Positions 1 through 10,215 of a stretch of DNA of 64,000 bases are shown piece by piece. Position numbers and translations under genes: made by a program. The first letter of the stretch is position 1. Each line of letters starts with the position of its first letter. Source of the DNA: Ophiura sarsii (Eukaryota > Echinodermata > Ophiuroidea > Amphilepidida > Ophiuridae); assembly GCA_035610835.1 (NCBI GenBank), contig CM069442.1, forward strand, positions 61,915,431 through 61,979,430. Reading direction: 5' to 3'. The notes beneath the pieces were generated by a model, which saw nothing but the letters and a program-made list of their open reading frames with translations, searched no databases and was not told where the DNA came from.

Positions 1-508
1 GACCCAACAGTGTTCGGGCTTTTCATGTCTAAGCGATATCAAACAGATACTACACATGATCTTAGCCAAAAGGCCGAGAACCGATATTGTTTTAGCTTTT
101 TTCTTTCTTTCTTCACCCAAGAAGGGAAACCCTTGGCCAAGGGAAGCCCAAACCACGGTAAAAACCTTCAAGGGACAAGAGAGACACAACCGGCCGGCCT
201 CCCCAGTTGCCCGTATAACAGATTTGGTCGTAATATAAGTCTGGACAACCCAAGGGCATGCAATCCAGATCTACCCCGATCTGCCTGTACGCGGGGACTA
301 TCAAAATGGCTCAGCGAAGGTGCTTCGCAGACATGACTAAACCACCTGATAAACCCTTGAAGCGTAAGCTTGACATGGCAGGTAGTGTTCGTCACCAACC
401 GGCAGTGCAATAGTCGGCTGTCTGCTAACACCTTCACATGTAGACCCAACAACAGTGTGCGGGCTTTTCATGTCTAAGAGTATATTAACCATATACTACA
501 CATGATCG
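1..508 (-). repeat. Tandem repeat (~445 bp) with U2 snRNA-like head
   Basis: Two copies of one sequence sit about 443-445 bp apart. The motif atactacacatgatc occurs at 48-62 and 493-507, and gacccaaca occurs at 1-9 and 443-451. Read on the minus strand, each copy has a U2-like head, then cttagacatgaaaagcccg, then a body rich in CCGG/GGCC. The body ends in an A/G-rich tract (minus strand, near 95-125) just before the next head. This is either a tandemly arranged repeat or a SINE-like unit whose head came from U2. The left copy is cut by the window edge, so the unit number is unknown. Confidence 0.6.
42..85 (-). pseudogene. U2 snRNA 5'-end derived sequence
   Basis: The minus strand from 85 to 42 matches about the first 44 nt of metazoan U2 snRNA with two differences. 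It includes the stem I segment ctcggccttttggctaagat and the branch-point recognition segment gtgtagtatctgtt. After nt 44 it departs from U2: the following bases can be aligned only if about 10 nt are deleted, and the Sm site and the 3' stem-loops are absent. It is therefore not a functional U2 gene. It could be a U2-derived repeat head, a truncated pseudogene, or U2 sequence left beside a U2-targeting retroelement. Confidence 0.7.
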
Positions 509-2153
509 TGACCATTCTTGTTTTTACCTCACCGACAACCAACCCCCTGAGTGATTTGACATACATTTGTTCATGAATTCAGTGGTGTCAAAATATGAGC
601 TTGTGGATGCATCCTAATTCCTAATTTAGTTGTCTGAAATCTGGGGGCGCTCTATCACATAATTTGTTCAGTGGCAAGGAATATAGGATAACAATAATCT
701 TTTACTAGATTTAGATAAACTCACGAAGTTGCAAGAGAAAAAAGTAAAAGGTGTTTTTATTGATTCTTTTTTATGCAGGGGACGAATTATTACTGGAACC
801 CTAAACCAGCCTCCAGATACCGCCCTTCTAGTGAAGGCAGATCCGGTTTATCTTTGCATACCAATGTTACCTGACATCACGGTATTTATAGTCTACAAAT
901 TGTGTGTATATGCATTCATTGGTGTTTTTCCCACTCAAAGTCTTCCACTCATTTTTATAAATAGCGCTGCTGACTTCAGTTCATATAGAGGGTGTCTTTC
1001 TTATCTCCATTCAATCACTGCAATTGTCTATTATGAGTCAATGACGCTTTCTTCAAGAACCCACTTCACACTTTAGCTTCTTTTCATATATATTACATAA
1101 TAATAATAGAACAGATTTCAACCCATGACGGCTTGGCCTATAAAAAATCCGATTAACAGGGTTTATTTCAACTGCATCGGCTTTGCTTGAGTTATTCTAT
1201 TTGCTAATGTTCAAACATCAATTGACTCAAACAACAATGACAGAGAATAGCATAGACTATAGAGCTAGAGGTATTGCACGTATTCATCGATCGGCTTTCA
1301 GCCATCATGCATTGGTCATTTACCGGTATCATTTGTACTATACAGTCCATTCAGTTTATTTTTGCAAAAAACGCGGGTTTTTTGAAAGTGATGTAACTCG
1401 CATGGATCATAATGAGATTTTGAAGTGTTATATTGACAACTGGGATGACTTCTGACCTCGAAATAGTGATAATTTGAGCACATTAGTGTTGACACTTCCC
1501 TACACAAATGTATTCTCAAGTTCAAGTGGCTAACTGAAATAAGGGATTGCTACACATATTATGGTTGTATCATAAAGTAATACTTCGGCTTTCCACAACA
1601 CACTTTGAACATTATTATAAAATGAAATATAACTAATTAACAAATGAAATTAAAAAATAAAAATCAATCTATTGGGCAAACTTACCGGTAATTAACGGTA
1701 TCTTCCCCAGTAGAAACACGCTCATATTATGTAAAGAGTAAGGACCTGTTTAACTTTACACACAAAAGGGTGTTTATCATAAACTCAATTATTGGTAGGC
1801 CTATTATTATATCCGAAATATGGGCAAATCCGATGCTGTCAGCGTGTCTAATCGTCAATAGAGGGATGATTGTCGCCCGGATTATCTCTATGGAAATGTT
1901 ATGTGGAGCTGATCTAAATTATGTGGTCACAGGTCACTATAATAGGTATATCAAATAAGGTGGGGCCGTTTCAAAAAATCCTTAAAATCGTGATACGTGT
2001 CTCTATTTTAAATAGAAGTTGTCAAAAAAAACATAACATTTTTGGTATCATATTAAAGACAATTTATCCAGCTACCGAATAAAAAAGAATTAAAGCCACA
2101 TGTTTAGCAACAGTGAAGTTATCAATCTAAACGTCGAGTGAGTCAAGGGTGGG
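509..2153. other. Unannotated AT-rich stretch
   Basis: No recognisable gene. Short open frames at 729-1076 and 1183-1455 have low-complexity composition and no domain I can name. A TATA-like tataaatag lies at 956-964, but no coding sequence follows it. Confidence 0.5.
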
Positions 2154-2358
2154 GCCGGTGGATGTGGCGCCGGTGGATGTGGCGCCGGTGGATGTGGCGC
2201 CGGTGGATGTGGCGCCGGTGGATGTGGCGCCGGTGGATGTGGCGCCGGTGGATGTGGCGCCGGTGGATGTGGCGCCGGTGGATGTGGCGCCGGTGGATGT
2301 GGCGCCGGTGGATGTGGCGCCGGTGGATGTGGCGCCGGTGGATGTGGCGCCGGTGGAT
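2154..2358. repeat. 15-bp GC-rich minisatellite, ~13.5 near-perfect copies
   Basis: The unit ggtggatgtggcgcc repeats without visible change across the array, with a sharp GC-rich boundary against AT-rich flanks. Because 15 is a multiple of 3, the array has open frames in several registers on both strands (for example a WMWRR and an STGAT repeat). These are consequences of the period and not evidence of protein coding. The lack of divergence suggests recent expansion. Confidence 0.95.
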
Positions 2359-3561
2359 TGAAATTGATGCCATTTTAAAAGTATACGTAGGAAAGTTTTC
2401 AAACTTCTCATATGTGTTAATAACACGTGCCTGCTACTATGAATAATAATATTGAATTGTTATCTAGACATTCTCTACTAGAATATGATGTTCAATTCAG
2501 GGAGTGTTTTAATGTAAAAAATACACAGCTTTATTCATTTTATTGATTAAACAATGGCCAAATCGCAGTCTCTCTATTTCAATTGTGTGACTCTTCGGTC
2601 CTTTTCTACCCTGGGTAGTAAAACATTTAACTAAAAAAGCCAGAAGTGTTTCTTCACAGAATTGTTCATAGATTTATGACAAATTTGCTATTTAGACCTA
2701 TTTTGGACCACCCTGTATTTAAAATAAAAGGAACTTTAACGATATTCATGTAGTTCATTTTGATAACCATTTTCTTTTAAATTAAATAGTCCATGCTAAC
2801 TTAATTTCATAGAATATTATATACAAATCTTCATTTTATGCATTATTTCATCATAATTTTAGACTTCACCCTGTACTTTTCCTGTGTACATTTTGGGCAA
2901 GTGATTCTTAGCAAATTTGGTAGCACCTTCTGCGGTTGTTCTGATTTTGGTGACTATCTTCAGCTAAACCCTAATTATACAAACTATCAAAATATTTTGT
3001 GAGGACCAAAAACGATCAACTTTTTTATGTTCCACCCTATAAAATTTTTACACACCCTGTATAATTTGATTATTTTTTGCAAAAATGAAAAACCTTGAAT
3101 CATAAGCTCTCCAACAATATATAGTTTGTGGGTCATTATGTATGTAAAACTTAAGTTTTGTCCCGTTTAATCAGATTTGGTGCATTTCTCAACATTATTA
3201 GAAGTGAAACATTTTTTGGACCAGTTTGTGACTCTGACCATGTCTGTTAAATGTTTATTTAAGCTCCCCACACCACCCACCCCACTCCATCAACCACCAT
3301 TCCAGTTCGTTTTAAAATATACTTTCTGTTTGTTTTAATATTTTTCTCATTCATTTTTTTACATGTGAACCAAGTGTAGCGTCATATCCGAGTCGAACTC
3401 AACGTTGCCGTCATGGTAATCGTCTGGGTTGGAGAGTTTGATCGATTTCTTTTTCAGCAATTGAATCAGACCAATTTAATACCAGCGAAATTTTACATTT
3501 AATCTGATTTACATTACTACCGTCATGACCTGATGACCGTGTTATCACACTTTGGAATACA
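2359..3561. other. Unannotated AT-rich stretch
   Basis: No gene recognised. The phrase accctgtat and close variants occur near 2711, 2870 and 3054, which suggests old mariner-like repeat ends, but no element could be delimited. Confidence 0.4.
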
Positions 3562-3849
3562 CAAAATGTGTTACGTAATAATTACCCTGGCAACATTTCA
3601 CAGATTTGGGGTTGACTTGGATATGTCAGAGTCATTCACACTCTTGGTAAATCTCAAACACGTTTCTTCAAATAATTTTAAAATTTCCGCGCTATGATTC
3701 ATGAAATCAATCAAATGTGTTACGTAATAATTACCCTGGCAACATTTCACAGATTTAGGGGTTGGCTTGGATATGTCAGAGTCTGTCACGCTTGGTAAAT
3801 TTCTTCAAATAATCTAAAGTTACGCGCTATATGATTCATGAAATCAATA
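3562..3849 (+). repeat. Tandem duplication, ~150-bp unit
   Basis: The segment starting caaatgtgttacgtaataat near 3562 recurs at 3712 with the same order of downstream blocks: the ccctggcaacatttcacag block, the gatatgtcagagtc block and an atgattcatgaaatcaat end. The copies differ by small indels in the second half. No coding capacity is evident. Confidence 0.9.
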
Positions 3850-4248
3850 AGTGTAATATCCTCGACCCGCTGTGGCTTGTCGTGGACACATGTATACAGT
3901 TTGTTCATAAATTAGTTAGGCTGCCCGAAATGAACTGCATAACTTTAAGTGCTCCTTTCTGAGGTAAAAATGACCATTCATGCCATTAGGCACTTATAAA
4001 TTCAGAATAAATGTAAAGTAATTGAAAACAATTTGTTTTAAGGTTCATTTTATATAAAGACTGATTTCATAATAAATGTTTATCATAAATTAACAAAAAA
4101 AGTAATGAGCTGTTATAAATATAGTCTAATACGTAATAAACTTTGATAATATACAAAAAAGCATTACACATACTTTTAAAAGTATTATAATATCGCATTA
4201 ATGATAAATCTTTTTCGCCCAAGTTAATCTGGGCTTATAGCAACCCCC
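3850..4248. other. Unannotated AT-rich stretch
   Basis: Nothing recognisable beyond high A+T content. Confidence 0.4.
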
Positions 4249-4364
4249 TAGCAACCCCCCACCCCCCCCCCCCCCCCTCCGAGAACCAACGCGTGACTTT
4301 TATACAATATGTACAATATTGGTATCTAAACATGTGCAAAGTGGCATGTTGGTTCTCGGGGGGA
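4249..4364. repeat. Inverted repeat flanked by C-run and G-run
   Basis: ccgagaaccaac at 4279-4290 is matched by its reverse complement at 4348-4359. A long C-run precedes the left arm and a G-run follows the right arm, so the complementary tract extends into both homopolymers. This resembles a very small MITE or a hairpin with a 57-nt loop. Confidence 0.6.
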
Positions 4365-4738
4365 AAGCATCTATTTTCTACTAAAATGGAGTTTGTTCTC
4401 TTAGCAGAATTGCCACTGAAGAAAATTCAAGCTGCATATAATTTCTATTTTTAAATTGGCCGGGAATATCTATCAATTGAATATCTATCATGTTTCATGA
4501 TGTGGAGTTGTTGATTCAATTGGCGTGCATGGATGCACTAATCCAAGTTATAGAAACAGTAATGAATACAGCCCTACAATTTACGGCTGCCGTGAGGATT
4601 TTTGAGTAAGACGACAACATGGATAATGTTATCATTGAATACTAAGCAATGTGGGAGCTATTAAACAATAAACATACAATTTGTTATGGTTCTCTGGTTT
4701 AGGCCTTATAGTAATATGTTTGTAAAATCAAAATTTTA
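4365..4738. other. Unannotated stretch between two repeats
   Basis: Nothing recognised. Confidence 0.4.
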
Positions 4739-6572
4739 GAGCGCGAACAAATTTATACATAAAGTATGAAATGAAAGGACCATTTAAAGATTGTTTCATA
4801 CACTCTGAATACCACTGAATACAAATACAGCCGGGAGGATGGGGCAACTGGTCCAGTTAAGCACAGAAATCAGTGAATGACAACACGGAAACTAGGCAGT
4901 ATTTTCTTTACAAACACATTTCCATATTATTTAACATGTAAAAAGGATACATGTCTCATGAAACCCATGTTTTATACAGTTTTCGTGGTAAACGTGTAAA
5001 TAGCAGTATACTAATGGTGTACAAAGCAAGCGAAATTTTCGACTGCACATTTATTAGATAAAACGGTATGAACCTAGTTAAATGGTTACATGGTTGTGAT
5101 ATTCAGATGCCCCATACATTTGTCTATATATACCCCTTTCTTTAATGATTTTATTTACTTCATAAAATCATCATTTAATAAACCATCTTGATATTTAGCC
5201 AACTTTTCATGCTAAAGGGAAGTTAGTCAATATGACAATGATGACCCAACGGTTAATATACACAAAAAGCAGTGGATAAAATTACAGACACCATTCAAAA
5301 TATAATAAAGATGTAATTCATAATACCGAGGTTTTAAACCATTCTAAAGCAATTTCATGTCATATTGTAAAAATTTGTAATCCTTCAATAGCAGAAATAG
5401 TGGTATTCATGGTATTAGACCCAAAATGCCCCAACAATGTCTAAGAACTAGAAAGAATGTGAATTATTTCATATTCTATTCACATTTCAATACCGAGTCA
5501 AGTTTTATTGACACTAACAACTAATTTTCAAAATTAATTTTACAATTTTGAGGCGGACCAGTTGCCCCATACCCCTTCGGACCACTTGCCCCAACAAATG
5601 ACTTAGCACTTTGTCGAGATGAAACATTATTCAAACACGTTTGTGACGTAATAAATTTTACGCCAAAATGTTTTAAAACATACCACAATTTGTCATAATA
5701 ATCAATAACTCCAATACATTTCAGAAAAAAGGCAAAAAACTGCATTTTTGTTTTTTAGCCATTACACAGATTTCGCAAATATTACGGCGTTCGGGTCCTA
5801 CAAGTAGACGAGTGTCTTTATATAAAATAAGAAATGGTGTACTTTGTTATTTGCAAATTCATAAACTAATAACTCTACCAAATGAATACCCGTACCCGTG
5901 ATAGTTATTTAAGTTGAAGCATTCTTTAAATGGTAATATTGATCGCAAATCCAAACCACCAATGTCCCAATTTAGCAATGTGCGCCATTTTACGGGCATT
6001 TCAACCACAACCTATGGTTTTAATCATATTTCGGAAAGTCCCTAAGCACACTACAATATAGCACCCATCAAATGCAATATGTACCTAGCATCTTAAGACG
6101 ACTGTACTGCATGTATATATTTACTGTTGCAAATCTGTCAATCATATAAAGTACATTAAACATGATCTAAACCCATCTTCATATATCGCCCATACTATCT
6201 GTGAATTTTCAATCAGTCACTCAAGGAGGTTCAAAGATCTGGAGAATATCACATGTGTAAATACCCTAAAGTTCCAAATGTTTTGGATTATAGAAGGTAA
6301 GGATATATGTCAAGTTTCAACAAAAGTCGTACTGTGCAAAAGAAAGCAGTATGCCCATACAAATACAAAATCCTTCATTTCGGACCACTTGCCCCACGGA
6401 CCAGTTGTCCCATATTCCCCTATACCAATCTTTATTGACATATGCTCCTGGCAGAATCATGTCAATTTATTTTAGAGAAGTTACAAACATTCATCATGGG
6501 CTGATTCCCTTCAAATCCATAGGCCTAGAGGTCCTTTCATTTCATACTTTATGTATAAATTTGTTCGCGCTC
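4739..6572. mobile_element. 1.8-kb DNA element with perfect 43-bp inverted ends
   Basis: Positions 4739-4781 (starting gagcgcgaacaaatttatac) and 6530-6572 are exact reverse complements over 43 bp. Between them, a 14-bp motif of the form ggaccASTTGycc(c) occurs five times: at 4841-4854 in one orientation, and at 5555, 5579, 6382 and 6398 in the other. No transposase-like reading frame was found, so this would be a non-autonomous element. No clear target-site duplication was seen, so the true outer ends may lie slightly beyond the matching arms. Confidence 0.65.
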
Positions 6573-6716
6573 GAAAAATAGGTCCTTGTAAGTCTTTATT
6601 TTTTTGTACATAAAGAGCAAATGTGAACAATAGCTCTCTACAAAGAGCTCTGAAAGGCCAATCAATTGGTTCACTGCAACTCAGAAAATGTGCATAATAC
6701 AAGAAACACACATTAA

Positions 6717-6955
6717 AAAAATTATTTTTGAGTAAAAAATGCCCAAAATTGCTTGATTATACTATTAAGACACTAATCTAGTGCCGATTCTCTCATTTTT
6801 CTTCTAAAGCTGTATTTTTGAAATTTTAACCAAAAATGGTCAATATTTCAAAACAATACAGCTTTAAAAGAAAAAATTAGAAAATCGGCACTAGATTAGT
6901 GTCCTAATAGTATAATCAAGCAATTTTTGGGCATTTTTTACTAACAAATAATTTT
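6717..6955. mobile_element. Palindromic MITE, ~240 bp
   Basis: The sequence from about 6717 to 6828 returns as its reverse complement from about 6846 to 6955, with a few mismatches and a loop of under 20 nt. Distinctive arm blocks are agtaaaaaatgccca and cactaatctagtgccgat. The very short loop and full-length complementarity are typical of foldback MITEs. Confidence 0.85.
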
Positions 6956-7158
6956 GTCAGCTTGTCCCAAAAGAAATTGGGTCAAAAAAGTGAATTTTGT
7001 GATTTTCTCAAAAATTCAACATTTTTGGTCAAAATTGACACCAAATTTGGATTCTCTGATCTATTTCCTTTCCAAAAATGTATACTTTTATATGCATTTG
7101 ATTAATAGTTCAATAATTACAGCACTTGCAAAACTCAGAAAATCAAATCAAAAACTTC

Positions 7159-7190
<32 letters not shown>

Positions 7191-7529
7191 TTTAAGGGCA
7201 ATTTTGGCCATTATACGCTTACTTGTCGGATACAAGCAAACCATGGTGATATATTCTTCTTTAGGTTATGGCACGTGATTCTAGAAGGGGTGCTCATGTC
7301 AGAAGTCATCATAATCCAAGTTGGCCGCTCCCATAAATATGTGTTGCAAAAGGCAATTATAAACAAAAATATTCTTCAACACTACTTCGTCGTCTTCGTT
7401 TGCCTTTAATATTAGGTGGGAATCTGTGAATTAGTTCCATTTTGAATCATTTTAACATTGATAACCTCAATTCACATTATACCACTTCATTGGTTACTCA
7501 AATCTCAAAAGTCCTATGATAAACACATG
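6956..7529. other. AT-rich spacer with a C-run
   Basis: Contains a C-run of more than 20 bases near 7167-7190. The open frame 6954-7409 crosses this run and shows no recognisable domain. Confidence 0.5.
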
Positions 7530-9250
7530 TCAAGCCCACCAGACATCAGTAACGAGGATGAGGAAATCACACCAATCCTAGAAGATCTGGAAATTAAAAC
7601 CGGGCCTTTTGACCAGGAAGAATATGACAAAGCTAAAAAGTCACTGGTAGAAGGAAAAAGCAGTGGTGAAGACAACATCCCACCTGAAGTTCTGAAAAGA
7701 TGCGACCTTGACGACATTGTGTTGAACTTCTGCAATGAAGCATTACTGAAAGGAAAAAAACCAAGCCAATGGTCTGTGCTCAACATTGTTCCAATACCAA
7801 AATCAGGGAATCTTAGTCTAGGAGGCAATTACCGAGGTATCAGCCTAAGTTCTATTGTTGCCAAAACATACAACAGAATGATCCTGAACAGAATCAGACC
7901 AGAGCTGGATCAGCATTTGAGAACCAATCAAAACGGCTTCAGGGTTGGAAGGACGACAGCGGGCCACATACTGGCACTGAGGAGGCTCATAGAAGGAGTT
8001 AAAGCCAATAACCTAGAAGCAGCAATCACCTATTGATTTCAGAAAGGCCTTCGACACAATCCACCGTGGCAAAATGCTGAAAATTCTGCGAGCTTATGGA
8101 ATACCAAAAACAGGTCGTTGAAGCAATCGGAGGAATGTACGAGAATACCATGGCTAAGGTAATATCACCTGACGGAGAGACTGCACAGTTTGAAATATTG
8201 GCTGGAGTTCTACAGGGAGACACACTCGCCCCATATCTGTTTGTGATTGTGCTGGACTTTGCCCTGAGGATAGCAATAGAGGGGAGAGAAGAAGAGCTTG
8301 GTTTTCATCTTGACAGGCGTAGAAGTAGGCGGATTGGGCCAGAGGTGGTGACAGACTTTGACTTCGCCGATGACATTGCATTGTTGTCAGCGAAATTTCA
8401 TCAAGCACAAGATCTGCTGCAAAGAGTTGAGACATCAGTAGCAAAGGTCGGTCTCAAAATGAATGCTAGCAAGACCAAGTTTATGTCATATAACCAGAGC
8501 CAGAAGGGATCCATACAGACAAATGATGGCAACAAGCTGGAGGAAGTTCAAGATTTTAAATATCTTGGTGCCTGGATGGAGAGAGAGTACGGCAAAAGAC
8601 ATTAAGCAACGCAAAGCAGCAGCATGGAGAGCATGTAGCAAAATGAACAAAATATGGAAGTCAACTCTATCTCGGAAATTCAAACTTCGCCTGTTCAGTT
8701 CAGTTCAGTTCAGTTTATTTTCCACAAATGAGATACATAATAATGACAATACAATTAATATACTATGGTAGGTTGACCAAATCAGAGCAGAGCTCGGGAG
8801 GTACTGGCCACCTAAATAAAATCATTAGCTATAATGCAACGGTGGAGTCAGTTCTGCTATATGGATGCGAAGCTTGGACCATTACTCCCAAGCTACAGAA
8901 AGAGCTGGATGGCTGCTACACCAGAATGCTGCGAGCAGTACTCAATGTCAACTGGAAACAACATATAGGCCTACCAAACACCCAACTGTATGGCGACCTC
9001 CCAAAAATAAGCCAGAAGATCCGGAAGAGACGAACAAGGTTTGCTGGCCACTTACAGAAGTGAGGGGCCAGTATCCAAACTAGTGCACTGGATCCCCAAA
9101 CATGGCAAAAGAAAGCCGGGACGACCTGCTCTGACATTTATCGACCTACTCAAGCAAGATACTGGACTGGAGGCGAGTAACATAAAGACAGCAATGAACG
9201 ACAGAAGAGTGTGGAGAGCCATCGTAGATCGGGGACACGACCCGAATTAA
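7530..9250 (+). pseudogene. Non-LTR retrotransposon reverse transcriptase, decayed
   Basis: The plus strand encodes a recognisable LINE reverse transcriptase broken into several frames. The first part (to about 8034) has the N-terminal thumb/finger region with SSGEDNIPPEVLK and the NYRGISLSS and NQNGFRVGR blocks. After a frameshift near 8034 come motif A (an FDxxFD-type block at 8035-8070), GVLQGDTLAPYLF and the catalytic FADD (near 8366). A second frameshift near 8580-8590, an insertion at 8697-8832, and a third shift near 9058 break the C-terminal region, which has LLYGCEAWT, a GKRKPGRPALTFIDLL block and a final RRVWRAIVDRG before the stop. There is no endonuclease domain upstream, so the copy is 5'-truncated. 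The style fits RTE-like LINEs, but the clade is not certain. It would have copied its RNA into DNA at a nick in the nucleus and is now inactive. Confidence 0.9.
8697..8832 (-). mobile_element. Retroelement 3'-tail inserted in the LINE
   Basis: About 136 bp interrupt the LINE frame between the codons ending at 8696 and resuming at 8833. Read on the minus strand, the insert ends in an aataaa-type signal followed by about three copies of a CTGAA pentamer, which is the layout of a 5'-truncated CR1/L2-type LINE or SINE tail with a microsatellite 3' end. No convincing target duplication was found. Confidence 0.6.
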
Positions 9251-9279
9251 GCAAGTAAATTAATCAAATAGATACGAAG

Positions 9280-9534
9280 CATGGGATCACTCAAGTGTGA
9301 CAAACCTCTTTTATCCTTCAAATGGAATAATTAAATGATTTGCACTTTGTCAAAAAGGTGAAACCCCCATGTCCGCAAAGTTTGACAAGTCCGATATTTA
9401 TGATCTGCAAATTCTCGTGAAAGGTTATATTATGTCAAGGATAAAGGAAAAACAATCTAATTGATTTTCATGATGAAAAACATTAATGAACTTGGGCATC
9501 AATAGGCCTACTCGTCATTTTGGGACAGCCTGTA
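9280..9534 (+). mobile_element. Right half of foldback element, same family as 52.3-53.2 kb
   Basis: This stretch begins gggatcactcaagtgtgac, contains gcactttgtcaaaaaggtga, and ends tcattttgggacagcctgta. All three blocks occur in the element at 52285-53215, the last one there in reverse orientation at its left end. The terminal tacaggctgtccca sequence resembles mariner-type inverted termini. This copy holds only one half of the element. Confidence 0.65.
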
Positions 9535-9925
9535 CACTCTAAGAAATTAAAGAACCCTTTTTTGTCCTGCCAGGAGAACCCTTAAAGGTTCTTTAAAGAA
9601 CCAAAAATGGTTCCCCAAACGTGATACAGAACCATTTCTGGTTGATACAGAACCATTTTTGGTTCTATGAAGAACCTTGTTTGGTTCTTCAATTTTCAAG
9701 AACCTTTTTTGAAGGTTCAAGAGAGAGGTCCCTTATAGAACCTTCAAAAAAGGTTCTTGAAAATTGAAGAACCCCAAAAGGTTCTTCATAGAACCAGAAT
9801 TGGTTCTGTATCAACCAAAAATGGTTCTGTATCATGTTTGGGGAACTATTTTTGGTTCTTTAAAGAACCTTTAAGGGTTCTCCTGGCAGGACAACTTTAG
9901 AACCATTTTTTCTAAGCGTGTACAG
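9530..9925. mobile_element. Palindromic MITE rich in GGTTCT/AGAACC
   Basis: From 9530 to about 9722 the sequence is mirrored by its reverse complement from about 9733 to 9925. The ends are ctgtacac on one side and gtgtacag on the other. The hexamer agaacc or its complement ggttct occurs about every 15-20 bp through both arms, so each arm also contains internal small hairpins. A related AGAACC-rich patch lies at about 12160-12310 inside the next element. Confidence 0.9.
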
Positions 9926-10215
9926 TAGGCTGTATAGTAAAAGTAATAAACTGTGTTATATAATTACAATACAAAAACACGCGATACATTTCCATTTGAC
10001 CAAATTCAAGTGACCATACTAATATAATTGAAATTAAATATTAGTGTTTAATCTACCTCATCTGAGCGACGATTGTCTTTTTTTAATGACTCTTCTTGTA
10101 TTTAGAGTTCTATTATGATTATGTATGCTTTATGCTTTATTCGGCCATCCATTGTTATTGGTTGAAAGTTTGTGATGTCGTCGTATGTGCGGAGCGCTAC
10201 ATGCTCACGGATACA

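Noticed and set aside
729..1076. 115-codon frame with TATA-like tataaatag and an initiator-like tcagttc downstream
   Set aside because: The two elements are only about 20 nt apart, the frame overlaps the supposed promoter, and no coding sequence follows.
2127..2446. Overlapping long open frames on both strands across the 15-bp minisatellite
   Set aside because: They arise because the period is a multiple of three and the unit has no stops; no flanking coding sequence or start context.
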